Below are positions 26,406 through 34,893 of a stretch of DNA of 64,000 nucleotides, piece after piece. Numbering within the stretch: position 1 is the first letter of the stretch; every line of letters begins with the position of its first letter. This DNA comes from Burkholderia humptydooensis (GTDB lineage: Bacteria; Pseudomonadota; Gammaproteobacteria; Burkholderiales; Burkholderiaceae), in contig NZ_CP013380.1 in assembly GCF_001513745.1 (NCBI RefSeq), forward strand, positions 2,666,001-2,730,000. The letters run 5' to 3'. Under the pieces are notes generated by a model. That model was not told where the DNA came from, ran no database searches, and worked only from the letters and a program-made list of their open reading frames with translations. A program made the translations under genes and the position numbers.

Positions 26406-27440
26406 ATGACGCCGACCATCAAAGACGTCGCCGCGCTCGCCGGCTTTTCGATCGCAACCGTGTCGCGTGCGATCAACGCGCCGCACACGGTCCATCCCGC
26501 GACGCTCGAAAAGATTCACGCGGCAATCGGCGCGCTGCGCTTCCGCCCGAATCCGCTCGGCCGGCAACTGCGCAGCGACCGCACGCAATTGATCGGCGTC
26601 GTGCTGCCGACGCTCGCGAATCCGGTGTTCGCCGAATGCCTGCAAGGCGTCGATGAGCTCGCGACGCAAGCCGGCTTCAAGCTGATCGTGATGTCGACCG
26701 AATACGACGCGATGCGAGAGCGTCATGCGATCGAGACGCTGCGCGCGCAGCGCGTCGAAGGGCTGATGCTGACCGTCGCCGACGCCGACGCGCACCCGCT
26801 CCTCGACGAGCTCGACCGCGACGGCCCGCTCTACGTGCTGATGCACAACGACACGCCGCATCGTCCGTCGGTCGCGGTCGACAACCGCCGCGCCGCGTAC
26901 GACGGCGTGCGGATGCTGATCGAGCGCGGCCATCGGCGCGTGCTGATGCTCGCGGGCTCGCTCGACGCGTCGGACCGCGCGCGCCTGCGCGTGCGCGGCT
27001 ATGCGCAGGCGCTCGGCGAGCACGGGCTCGAACCGCTGCCCGCGCTCGAGCTCGATTTCAACGCGCCGGCGCTGCCGCACGCGATGCTCGCGCATCTGAC
27101 CGCGCGCGCATCGCGGCCGACCGCGCTCTTCTGCAGCAACGACTGGCTCGCGATGGTCGTGATCCGCGGGCTGCGCGACGCGCGCCTCGCGGTGCCCGAC
27201 GACATGTCGGTGCTCGGCTTCGACGGCCTCGCGGTCGGCGAGCTGCTCGCGCCGCCGCTCGCGAGCGTCGCGACGCCGAATCGCGAGATCGGCCGCGCCG
27301 CATGGCGGCGTCTTGCCGAGCGCATCGCCGGCAAGCGCCATGCGCAACCCGCGCTGACCTTGCCGCACGCGGTGCGCGATGGCGCGACCGTCGCGCCGCC
27401 GCGCGATGCGCACAGTGCGCGCGCGTCGCGCATCGCGTGA
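26406..27440 (+). CDS. LacI-family transcriptional regulator
   Basis: A 344-residue protein of standard LacI length. The N-terminal HTH is exact (TIKDVAALAGFSIATVSRAI) with the hinge helix region NPLGRQLRSDRT. The effector domain runs from residue ~62 (LIGVVLPTLANPVFAE) to SVLGFDGLAVGELLAPPL. It is the first gene of the ABC transporter locus, 65 bp before the binding-protein gene, and is preceded by the AAACGTTT operator segment. It should repress both transport blocks through the two operator copies. The inducer is unknown, possibly the transported compound. Confidence 0.93.
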   Translation: MTPTIKDVAALAGFSIATVSRAINAPHTVHPATLEKIHAAIGALRFRPNPLGRQLRSDRTQLIGVVLPTLANPVFAECLQGVDELATQAGFKLIVMSTEYDAMRERHAIETLRAQRVEGLMLTVADADAHPLLDELDRDGPLYVLMHNDTPHRPSVAVDNRRAAYDGVRMLIERGHRRVLMLAGSLDASDRARLRVRGYAQALGEHGLEPLPALELDFNAPALPHAMLAHLTARASRPTALFCSNDWLAMVVIRGLRDARLAVPDDMSVLGFDGLAVGELLAPPLASVATPNREIGRAAWRRLAERIAGKRHAQPALTLPHAVRDGATVAPPRDAHSARASRIA

Positions 27441-27505
27441 AACCCGCTTTCGCCCGCTTTTGCCCTCTTCGCCCCTTTCGCTTCGCCCATCCAAGGAGAC
27501 CTGTC

Positions 27506-28567
27506 GTGACCGTCCGCCGTTCACCTCTCCCGCGCTCGCCGTTCGCCGCCGCGCGCCGCGCGTGCGCCGCCGTGCTGCTCCCCGTCGCGTCGCTCGCGCT
27601 GTCGCTCGGCGCATCCGCCGCGCACGCGGAAGACACCGCGATCTGCTACAACTGCCCGCCCGAATGGGCCGACTGGGCCGCGCAGATCGCGGCGATCAAG
27701 CAGAAGACCGGCATTCGCGTGCCGTTCGACAACAAGAACTCCGGCCAGGCGATCGCGCAGTTGATCGCCGAGCAGAAGAGCCCCGTCGCGGACGTCGTCT
27801 ATCTCGGCGTGTCGTCGGCGTTCCAGGCGAAGGACAAGGGCGTCGTCGCGCCGTACAAGCCCGCGCACTGGAACGACATCCCGGCGAACCTGAAGGATGC
27901 GCAGGGCTACTGGTTCGCGATCCACTCGGGCACGCTCGGCTTCTTCGTCAACAAGGACGCGCTCGACGGCAAGCCTGTGCCGCGCTCGTGGGCCGATCTG
28001 CTGAAACCCGAGTACAAGGGGATGGTCGGCTATCTCGATCCGTCCAGCGCGTTCGTCGGCTACGCGGGCGCCATCGCGGTGAACCAGGCGCTCGGCGGAA
28101 GCTTCGACAATTTCCAGCCGGCGCTCGACTGGTTCCGCAAGCTGAAGGCGAACCAGCCGATCGTGCCGAAGCAGACCGCGTACGCGCGTGTGCTGTCCGG
28201 AGAAATTCCGATCCTGCTCGACTACGACTTCGACGCGTATCGCGCGAAGTACAAGGACCATGCGAACGTCGAATTCGTGATTCCGAAGGAAGGCACGATC
28301 GCGGTGCCGTACGTGATGAGCCTCGTGAAGGGCGCGCCGCACGACGCGAACGGCAAGAAGGTGCTCGACTTCGTGCTGTCCGACGAAGGCCAGAAGCTGT
28401 GGGCGAACGCGTATCTGCGGCCGGTGCGCGCGCAGGCGCTTAGCGCCGACGTCGCCGCGAAGTTCCTGCCGGCGGGCGAATACGCGCGGGCGAAGAGCGT
28501 CGACTTCGGCAAGCTCGCGGCCAGCCAGCAGGCGTTCGGCAAGCAGTATCTGCAAGTGATGCAATAA
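27506..28567 (+). CDS. ABC transporter periplasmic binding protein (Fe3+/phosphonate/polyamine class)
   Basis: A 353-residue precursor starting at GTG 27506, with AAGGAG eight bases upstream (27493-27498). A Sec signal peptide ends at SAAHA, and the mature protein begins EDTAICYNCPPEW. It belongs to the family 1 solute-binding group (COG1840-like): VADVVYLGVSSAFQAKDKGVV, YWFAIHSGTLGFFVNKDAL, and YLDPSSAFVGYAGA. The Cys pair near the mature N-terminus is unusual for the class. It is part of an operon with two permeases, an ATPase and a phosphodiesterase, suggesting a phosphodiester or similar organophosphate ligand (inference). Confidence 0.88.
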   Translation: MTVRRSPLPRSPFAAARRACAAVLLPVASLALSLGASAAHAEDTAICYNCPPEWADWAAQIAAIKQKTGIRVPFDNKNSGQAIAQLIAEQKSPVADVVYLGVSSAFQAKDKGVVAPYKPAHWNDIPANLKDAQGYWFAIHSGTLGFFVNKDALDGKPVPRSWADLLKPEYKGMVGYLDPSSAFVGYAGAIAVNQALGGSFDNFQPALDWFRKLKANQPIVPKQTAYARVLSGEIPILLDYDFDAYRAKYKDHANVEFVIPKEGTIAVPYVMSLVKGAPHDANGKKVLDFVLSDEGQKLWANAYLRPVRAQALSADVAAKFLPAGEYARAKSVDFGKLAASQQAFGKQYLQVMQ

Positions 28568-28638
28568 GCCATGCGCCAGGCGGCGCGCGCTTCGCCGTTC
28601 GCCGCCCGTCATCCTCATCCGCACGAGTCGATCCCACG

Positions 28639-29463
28639 ATGTCCGATCTCACGTTCCCGTCGCGCTGGCGCATCGCGCTCGTCGCGCCCGCGCTCGCCGT
28701 GTTCGTCGCGTTCTGGCTGCTGCCGATGGTCTCGCTCGTGCGGGTGTCGGCGAACGGCGCGTTCGTCGACACCTATCTCGCGCTGCTGTCGAACCCGCGC
28801 TACATGAAGAGCCTCGCGTCGACGGTCGCGCTGTCCGCGGCCGTCACGCTCGCGACGCTCGCGCTGTCGACGATCGCGGGCCTCTTGCTCGCGCGCCGCA
28901 CGTTCGCGGGCAAGCGCACGCTGATCGCGCTGCTCACGTTTCCGCTCGCGTTTCCGGGCGTCGTCGTCGGCTTCATGGTGATCATGCTCGCCGGGCGGCA
29001 GGGCTTGATCGGCATGCTGTCGCAAAAGCTCGCCGGCGATCGCTGGGTGTTCGCGTATTCGGTCGCGGGCCTGTTCGTCGGCTATCTGTATTTCTCGATT
29101 CCGCGCGTAATCGTCACCGTCATCGCGGCGGCGTCGAAGCTCGATCCGTCGCTCGAGGAGGCGGCGCGCTCGCTCGGCGCGTCGCGCTGGCACGTGCTGC
29201 GCGACATCGTGCTGCCCGCGCTCGCGCCGGGCCTCGTCGCCGCGGGCGCGATCTGCTTCGCGACCGCGATGGGCGCGTTCGGCACCGCGTTTACGCTCGC
29301 GACCGATCTCGACGTGCTGCCGATGACGATCTACACCGAGTTCACGCTGAACGCGAACATCGCGACGGCGGCCGGCTTGTCGATCGTGCTCGGGATCGTC
29401 ACGTGGGCGGTGCTGGCGCTCGCCCGGAATCTGACGGGCCAGGCGACGGCCGCATCCGCGTGA
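28639..29463 (+). CDS. ABC transporter permease (first)
   Basis: A 274-residue inner-membrane protein with six predicted transmembrane segments. It has the permease EAA loop LEEAARSLGASRWHVLRDIVLPALAPG, the contact site for the ATPase. It begins 71 bp after the binding-protein stop. Its partner permease is not adjacent: it lies 734 bp downstream, beyond a minus-strand peptide gene and a second operator copy. That split is odd for this class. Confidence 0.9.
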   Translation: MSDLTFPSRWRIALVAPALAVFVAFWLLPMVSLVRVSANGAFVDTYLALLSNPRYMKSLASTVALSAAVTLATLALSTIAGLLLARRTFAGKRTLIALLTFPLAFPGVVVGFMVIMLAGRQGLIGMLSQKLAGDRWVFAYSVAGLFVGYLYFSIPRVIVTVIAAASKLDPSLEEAARSLGASRWHVLRDIVLPALAPGLVAAGAICFATAMGAFGTAFTLATDLDVLPMTIYTEFTLNANIATAAGLSIVLGIVTWAVLALARNLTGQATAASA

Positions 29464-29571
29464 GCAGGACGCAACGACGGACGAATCGCCGCCGTTGCAA
29501 AGAAAAGGTCATCCGGCGCCCGGGCGAGACGCCGGAACCGCGCGCCTCGACCGCCCTCGCCGGCGCGGCGA

Positions 29572-29775
29572 TTACTTCTTCGTCGACGACAACTGCCCCT
29601 TCGGGTTGGTCAGCCAGTTGTTCGCGTTGACGACGAGCGTATTGGCGTTGGTGAGCAGCGTGCCGAGCGCGCTGCTGTTGATCGTGAACGTGCCGCCCAA
29701 CAGGTTGAACGTGCCGTCGATCAGGTTGTCGCCGCCGTGAATGCGCTTGCACTGCTCCATCGTTATCGTTTGCAT
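29572..29775 (-). CDS. Small protein with double-glycine leader-like N-terminus
   Basis: A 67-residue protein with a strong ribosome site (GGAGGG, eight bases before ATG 29775). The first 15 residues, MQTITMEQCKRIHGG, match the double-glycine leader pattern (hydrophobic/acidic positions, then GG) cleaved by peptidase-domain ABC exporters. The mature part would be 52 residues, rich in Asn, Thr, Leu and Gly (DNLIDGTFNLLGGTFTINSS, then LVVNANNWLTNPKGQ). It is not recognisable as a known bacteriocin, and no exporter or modification gene is adjacent. It is encoded antisense between two permease genes of one transport system, which suggests a later insertion. Its composition is poorer in G+C than the flanks. 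A secreted signal or bacteriocin-like role is only a hypothesis. Confidence 0.62.
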   Translation of the reverse strand: MQTITMEQCKRIHGGDNLIDGTFNLLGGTFTINSSALGTLLTNANTLVVNANNWLTNPKGQLSSTKK

Positions 29776-30122
29776 CGATCACTCCCTCCTCGTAGACAAC
29801 AAAAAAGAACGGGGCTGCCACTCTCGTTCCGTATGCAACCAGACCCTGGCCATCGACAATCGCCCCCGCAACGTGCCGCATGACGCGCCGTGTTCGAGCG
29901 TGCCGTCGTACGACGCGCGTGGCGTTCAGCCCGTTTGCCCGGACTCCTGAACACCATTCGGCGACTCAATATAGCGTAACGGCATGCGCGGCGACATCGG
30001 GAGAACCGGCGATTAGACGGATTGCTCGGCGCTCGGCGAGCGCGATGCGAACGACGGGAAGCGCGCCCGCCGGAACGATTCCGCGCATCGCCATGCTTCG
30101 CGCCCCCGCCTGCGTGCCGCTG
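29776..30122. other. Spacer between small peptide gene and second operator copy
   Basis: No gene is seen in these 347 bases. The minus-strand promoter of the small peptide gene should lie near the left end. Confidence 0.4.
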
Positions 30123-30180
30123 CGCCGTCATCAGTTCTTCATCGACACCGCCGATAATCCCGTCGACGAAAACGTTTACA
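30123..30180 (+). promoter_or_regulatory. 58-bp LacI-type operator segment, copy 2 (upstream of second permease)
   Basis: Identical to 26329-26386 except at two positions, including the GAAAACGTTTAC dyad (AAACGTTT at 30170-30177). It ends 16 bp before the permease ATG at 30197; both downstream genes even start ATGACGCC. It likely lets the LacI protein control the second block separately. Confidence 0.7.
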
Positions 30181-30196
30181 TCGCTTGCGCACGCCC

Positions 30197-31099
30197 ATGA
30201 CGCCCCCCCTGAAGGACGCAGCCCCGCTCGCCCGCCCCGCCGTCTCGGGCGGCTCCGACGAGCCGCCCGCGGTCCGCCGCCCGCGCCGCGCGCCGTTCGA
30301 CTGGCTCGCCGCCGCGCAATGGGCGGTCACGCTCGCGCTGTGCGCGTTCCTGATCGTGCCCGTCGCGATGTCGGTGCTCGCCGGGCTCACGGTCAACTAT
30401 TTCCGCGGGCCGTCGAGCGGGCTCACGCTGCGCTGGCTCGGCGAAGTGTGGGCGCAATATCACGGCTCGGTGTTCCTGTCGCTCGAAGTCGCGCTCGCGA
30501 CGCTCGCCGTCACGCTCGTCGCGGGCGTGCCCGCCGGCTACGCGCTCGCGCGCAGCCGCAGCCGCGCCTCGCGCGTCATCGAAGAGGCGCTCGTGCTGCC
30601 CGTCGCGCTGCCGGGCCTCGCATCCGCGCTCGCGCTGCTCTCCGTCTACGGCAGCTTCGCCGCATTGCGCACGAGCATGTGGTTCATCGTCGTCGGCCAC
30701 GTGGTGTTCACGCTGCCGTTCATGGTCCGCGCGGTCGCGGCCGTCGCCGCGCGCGCCGATCTGCGCACGCTCGAAGAAGGCGCGGCGAGCCTCGGCGCAT
30801 CGTTCGCCACGCGCTTTGCAACGATCGTGCTGCCGAACCTGCGCCCCGGCATCGTCGCGGGCGCGCTTGCGGTGCTCACGCTGTCGATCGGCGAATTCAA
30901 CCTCACGTGGATGCTGCACACGCCCGACACAAAGACGCTGCCCGTCGGCCTCGCCGACACGTACGCGTCGCTGCGCCTCGAAATCGGCAGCGCGTACACG
31001 ATCCTGTTCCTGCTGATGACGCTGCCGCTGCTCGTCGCGATGCAGCGGCTCGGCGTCGAGCCGGCCGGCGCGCGCGGCGACGCGCGCAAGCGCCGCTGA
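30197..31099 (+). CDS. ABC transporter permease (second)
   Basis: A 300-residue membrane protein with six predicted transmembrane segments after a ~35-residue polar N-terminus. The EAA loop is TLEEGAASLGASFATRFATIVLPNLRPG. ATG 30197 is used; the upstream TTG at 30185 adds only four residues. It pairs with the permease at 28639 and the ATPase at 31200. It is preceded by operator copy 2, so it probably has its own LacI-controlled promoter. Confidence 0.9.
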   Translation: MTPPLKDAAPLARPAVSGGSDEPPAVRRPRRAPFDWLAAAQWAVTLALCAFLIVPVAMSVLAGLTVNYFRGPSSGLTLRWLGEVWAQYHGSVFLSLEVALATLAVTLVAGVPAGYALARSRSRASRVIEEALVLPVALPGLASALALLSVYGSFAALRTSMWFIVVGHVVFTLPFMVRAVAAVAARADLRTLEEGAASLGASFATRFATIVLPNLRPGIVAGALAVLTLSIGEFNLTWMLHTPDTKTLPVGLADTYASLRLEIGSAYTILFLLMTLPLLVAMQRLGVEPAGARGDARKRR

Positions 31100-31199
31100 T
31101 TTTCCGGCGACGTCGCGCTTTCGCCGTCTTTCGCCGCGCATTCGTTCCATCGCCGCCATTGTCGTTACCTTTATCGTTACCTTTTCCGCCGCCTCGCCG

Positions 31200-32228
31200 A
31201 TGAAACTCGACTCCGTACCGATCACCCTGACCCGTTGCGCGAAGACCTTCCACGGCGCGCGAGTGCTGGAGCCGCTCGATCTCGCGATCCGCGCGGGCGA
31301 GACGCTCGTGCTGCTCGGCCCGTCCGGCTGCGGCAAGACGACGACGCTGCGCCTGATCGCCGGGCTCGACGTGCCCGATGCGGGCGGCGCGATCGCGTTC
31401 GGCGCCGACGACGTGACCGCGCTGCCGATCGAAAAGCGCGGCGTCGGCATGGTGTTCCAGAACTACGCGCTGTTTCCGAACCTGTCGGTGCGCGGCAATG
31501 TCGGCTATGGGCTGCGGATCCGCCGCACCGAGCCGCGCGTGCTGCGCGAGCGCGTCGACGAGTTGCTCGCGATGATGCGGCTCGCCGCGCACGCGGACAA
31601 GCCGGTCGACGCACTGTCGGGCGGCCAGCGCCAACGCGTGGCGCTTGCGCGCGCGCTCGCGGCGCGCCCGCGCGTGCTGCTGCTCGACGAGCCGCTGACC
31701 GCGCTCGACGCGCAGTTGCGCGACGCGCTGCGCCGCGAGATGAACGCGCTCTTGCGCGCGCTCGGCGTGACGACGGTCTACGTGACGCACGACCAGGCCG
31801 AGGCGATGGAGCTCGGCGACCGGATCGTCGTGATGAGCGCGGGGAAGATCGAGCAGATCGGCACGCCGCGCGACGTCTACTATCGGCCGGCGTCCCGCAC
31901 GGTCGCGCGCTTCATCGGCACGCTGAACCGGCTCGAAGGCGTGTGGCGCGACGGCGCGCTCGTGACGACGGGCGGCGCGCTCGCCGTCGCGTCGCCGGCA
32001 AACGAGCTATTCTTTCGACCGGAGGACGCGCGCCTCGTCGATCCGTCGGATGCGCCGCTGCGCGGGGCGGTCGCGAACTGCGCGTTCCTCGGCGAGCGCA
32101 CGCGCGTGACGATCGAGCACGCGGCGCCCGACGCGCTCGTCATCGACGTGCCGGGCCGCGTCGATCTCGCGCGCGGCACCGCGGTCGGCGTCGCGATCGC
32201 GGCCGAGGGGCTCCTCGCGCTCGCGTGA
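31200..32228 (+). CDS. ABC transporter ATP-binding protein
   Basis: A 342-residue ATPase of the Fe3+/polyamine/phosphonate importer class. It has Walker A GPSGCGKTT, signature LSGGQRQRVALARALA, Walker B VLLLDEPLTALDAQ and switch HDQAEAMELGD. A C-terminal TOBE-like regulatory domain occupies residues ~240-342. It lies 100 bp after permease 2; the gap holds two direct copies of TCGTTACCTTT. It energises uptake with the two permeases and the binding protein at 27506. Confidence 0.93.
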   Translation: MKLDSVPITLTRCAKTFHGARVLEPLDLAIRAGETLVLLGPSGCGKTTTLRLIAGLDVPDAGGAIAFGADDVTALPIEKRGVGMVFQNYALFPNLSVRGNVGYGLRIRRTEPRVLRERVDELLAMMRLAAHADKPVDALSGGQRQRVALARALAARPRVLLLDEPLTALDAQLRDALRREMNALLRALGVTTVYVTHDQAEAMELGDRIVVMSAGKIEQIGTPRDVYYRPASRTVARFIGTLNRLEGVWRDGALVTTGGALAVASPANELFFRPEDARLVDPSDAPLRGAVANCAFLGERTRVTIEHAAPDALVIDVPGRVDLARGTAVGVAIAAEGLLALA

Positions 32229-32257
32229 CGCGTCGCGCGCGATGCGCACCGCGCACC

Positions 32258-32285
32258 GTGCGACGTGCGACGTGCGACGTGCGAC
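32258..32285. repeat. Tandem repeat (GTGCGAC)x4
   Basis: Four perfect 7-bp units lie in the spacer between the ATPase and phosphodiesterase genes, a candidate variable-number locus of the kind used for strain typing in this bacterial group. Confidence 0.8.
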
Positions 32286-32334
32286 GGCGCGAATACACGA
32301 CACGAACCCCATACGATCACAACGAGGAACGACG

Positions 32335-33159
32335 ATGCTGCTTGCCCACATCAGCGATCTGCACATCAAGCGGCCGGGCGCGCTCGCGTATCGGCGCGTC
32401 GACACGGCCGCGCATCTCGCGCGCTGCGTCGCGCGGCTGAACGCGCTCGAGCCGCGCCCGGACGCGGTGCTCGTCACGGGCGACCTGACCGACTTCGGCG
32501 ACGACGACGAATACGCGCATCTGAAATCGCTGCTCGCGCCGCTCGCGATGCCGTACTACCTCATCGTCGGCAACCACGACGATCGCGCGGCGCTGCGGCG
32601 CGCGTTCCCCTGGCGCGCGGAGCTGCAGTCGGGCGCGTTCGTCCAGTACGCGCTCGATCTCGGGCCGCTGCGCGTGATCGCGCTCGATTCGCAGATTCCG
32701 GGCGCGAGCGGCGGCACGCTGTGCGACGCGCGGCTCGCGTGGCTCGCCGGCCAGCTCGACGCCGCGCGCGATCGCCCCGTGATCGTCGCGCTCCATCATC
32801 CTCCGTTCGCGTGCGGCATCGGCCACATGGATGCGATGCGGCTCGCCCCGGACGCGTCGAGCCGGCTCGATGCGCTGCTGCGCCGCTTTCCGAACGTCGA
32901 GCGCGTGCTGTGCGGGCACGTGCATCGAACGATGTTCGCGCGCTTCGGCGGCACGATCGCATCGGCCGTGCCCGCGCCCGCGCATCAGGTCACGTTCGAT
33001 CTGCGCGACGGCGGGCCATCGTCGTTCTCGATGGAGCCGCCCGCGTTCGCCGTGCATCGCTATGCGCCGGGCGCCGGGCTCGCGTCGCATCACGTGTACG
33101 TCGATGCGAGCGACGGGCCGCATCCGTTCTTCGAGCCGACGGGGGCGCTGATCGATTGA
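32335..33159 (+). CDS. Metallophosphodiesterase, GpdQ/CpdA-like
   Basis: A 274-residue binuclear-metal phosphoesterase (calcineurin-like). The metal motifs are in order: HISDLHIK (D-x-H), VTGDLTDFGD (GD), VGNHDDR (GNHD), LHHPPF and GHVHR. The pattern matches glycerophosphodiesterase GpdQ and 3',5'-cAMP phosphodiesterase CpdA relatives. As the last gene of the transporter locus it is more likely to hydrolyse an imported phosphodiester than cAMP (inference). ATG 32335 has GAGGAA upstream. No signal peptide, so it is cytosolic. Confidence 0.9.
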   Translation: MLLAHISDLHIKRPGALAYRRVDTAAHLARCVARLNALEPRPDAVLVTGDLTDFGDDDEYAHLKSLLAPLAMPYYLIVGNHDDRAALRRAFPWRAELQSGAFVQYALDLGPLRVIALDSQIPGASGGTLCDARLAWLAGQLDAARDRPVIVALHHPPFACGIGHMDAMRLAPDASSRLDALLRRFPNVERVLCGHVHRTMFARFGGTIASAVPAPAHQVTFDLRDGGPSSFSMEPPAFAVHRYAPGAGLASHHVYVDASDGPHPFFEPTGALID

Positions 33160-33299
33160 TCGATCGGGAGGCTGCACGACCGCGCGACGCCGCGCAGCGC
33201 CCCGGTCGCGCGACACATGCTCGCGCGCCCCTCGCCCCCGTTCATCATCCAGGCGAACCGGTGCGGCGCGAGCCATCCGCTTCACGCCGCATGTCGCAT

Positions 33300-33710
33300 T
33301 CAGCGCACGCCGCTCGTCCGGTCGATGACCGCGAGCAAACCGGCGAGCGCCTGCTTGCACGCGCCGGCCTGCGGCCTGTCGGCGCGCAGCGCGGCGAGCG
33401 CGCGATCGATCGCGTCATCAACCGCATGCCAGTCGGCCGCCGCGCGCGGCTTGAGCGACGGCTCCGCATCGTCCCACGACGTTTCCAGATCCTTGATGCG
33501 CGCCTTCGCGCCGGCGAGATCGCCCTTGTCGACGAGCTTCGCGACGTCGGCGGCGATCGCGCGGAACGACGACAGATCGCCGAGCTTCGAGACGGTCGCG
33601 GCTTCGGCCACGCTCGGCGCGACGCCCGCCGGCGACACGGCGCCGATGCCGAATGCGGCGGCCGCCAGCGCGGGCGCGACGGCGAATGCAATGAGCTTGC
33701 GCTTGATCAT
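33300..33710 (-). CDS. Periplasmic helical protein of unknown function
   Basis: A 136-residue precursor with a clear Sec signal peptide ([19 protein letters not shown]) and a mature part that is mostly alpha-helical: [21 protein letters not shown] then [21 protein letters not shown] do not recognise a named domain. It resembles small periplasmic proteins found beside COG4705 membrane proteins, and here the COG4705 gene is directly upstream (stop 33792, 81 bp before this ATG), so the two are probably co-transcribed and may interact. Confidence 0.75.
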   Translation of the reverse strand: MIKRKLIAFAVAPALAAAAFGIGAVSPAGVAPSVAEAATVSKLGDLSSFRAIAADVAKLVDKGDLAGAKARIKDLETSWDDAEPSLKPRAAADWHAVDDAIDRALAALRADRPQAGACKQALAGLLAVIDRTSGVR

Positions 33711-33791
33711 GTCAAATCTCCCGGTGGTGAATGCGAACAAAACGGTTGAATGCGACGTCGGCTTCGACTTGCGTCCACGTCCGCGTCCGTC

Positions 33792-34586
33792 TCAGCGTCC
33801 GCGCGCCGGTGCGCCTGGCCGGCCCGCGCGCGCGGCGACGACGCTCAGCCCCGCGACGAGCCCGACGATCACCGCGAGAAACACGGCGCTCGTCCTGATC
33901 GTGCCGAGCCCGAGGCCGCCGTATGCTTGCGCCTGCGACAGGAAATCGCCAAGCGACGCGCCGAGCGGACGCGTGAGGATGTACGCGAGCCAGAACGCGA
34001 GCACGCGGTTCATCCCGCCGAGCGCGGCCGCCGCGACGAGCGCGATCGCGCCGCCGAACGCGACGATCCCGAGCCGGAATCCGAGGCCGAGCGCCTCGGT
34101 CGCGAGATCGCCCGCCGCCGTGCCGAGCGCGAACGTCAACAGGATCGCGGCCCAGTAGAACGCCTCGCGGCGCGGCGTGACGATCGTGTGGATCGACAGC
34201 GTCCGCTCGCTGCGATACCAGAGCGCGAACGTCGCCGCGAGCGCGGCGGCAAAGAGCGGCGTGCTGACGTAGAGGCTGACGCCGAGGCCGTCGGTCAGCG
34301 CATCGGTGATCTGCGTGCCGACGATGCTGACGAGGACGATGTTCAGCCAGTAGATCCAGGGCACATACGCACGCGCGCGCAATTGCAGCGCGAGCGCGCA
34401 CACCAGCAGGCCGGCCATCAGCGCGCCCGTGACGGCCGCGCCGAGCCCGACGTGGACGGCGAGATAGTCGGCGCCGGTCTCCCCGACCGTCGTCGACATG
34501 ATCTTGACGACCCAGAACGCGAGCGTGACTTCCGGGACTTTGTTGAGCATGCCTGCGGCGGCAGGCGAACGGGCTGGCTGGTTCAA
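33792..34586 (-). CDS. COG4705-family multi-pass membrane protein
   Basis: A 264-residue inner-membrane protein with repeated motifs KVPEVTLAFWVVKIMSTTVGETGADY and, in the second half, FYWAAILLTFALGTAAGDL and FWLAYILTRPLGASLGDFL; these inner repeats mark the COG4705 family of unknown function. TTG at 34586 is proposed as start because AAGGAG lies at 34598-34593, six bases upstream. The alternative ATG at 34550 removes 12 residues and has no ribosome site. It is followed by a small periplasmic protein gene. The function is not known. Confidence 0.82.
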   Translation of the reverse strand: MNQPARSPAAAGMLNKVPEVTLAFWVVKIMSTTVGETGADYLAVHVGLGAAVTGALMAGLLVCALALQLRARAYVPWIYWLNIVLVSIVGTQITDALTDGLGVSLYVSTPLFAAALAATFALWYRSERTLSIHTIVTPRREAFYWAAILLTFALGTAAGDLATEALGLGFRLGIVAFGGAIALVAAAALGGMNRVLAFWLAYILTRPLGASLGDFLSQAQAYGGLGLGTIRTSAVFLAVIVGLVAGLSVVAARAGRPGAPARGR

Positions 34587-34893
34587 TCGGGCTCTCCTTG
34601 TCGCACCGGTTGCGAGGAGCGAGCCGGATTCCGGCAACGGCGGTGCGGCGCATGACGAACGCTCCCACGACTCGCTCGGACGCCACTATGCAAGCGCGCG
34701 GCTTAAGGCGAAATTAACGGGGCGCAACGGGGGCGTAAGGGGGCGACGCACGACGAGCGGCGAACGAGCCGCCCGCCAGCAGAATTTCGAGGGGTCCGGT
34801 ATGATCGGCGCTCGCGGCATTTCTCCTCCCCTGTTTCGATCGACGACCGGACGGCGCGCGCACCGTGCGCGCCGCACTTCGCCCACACGCACC

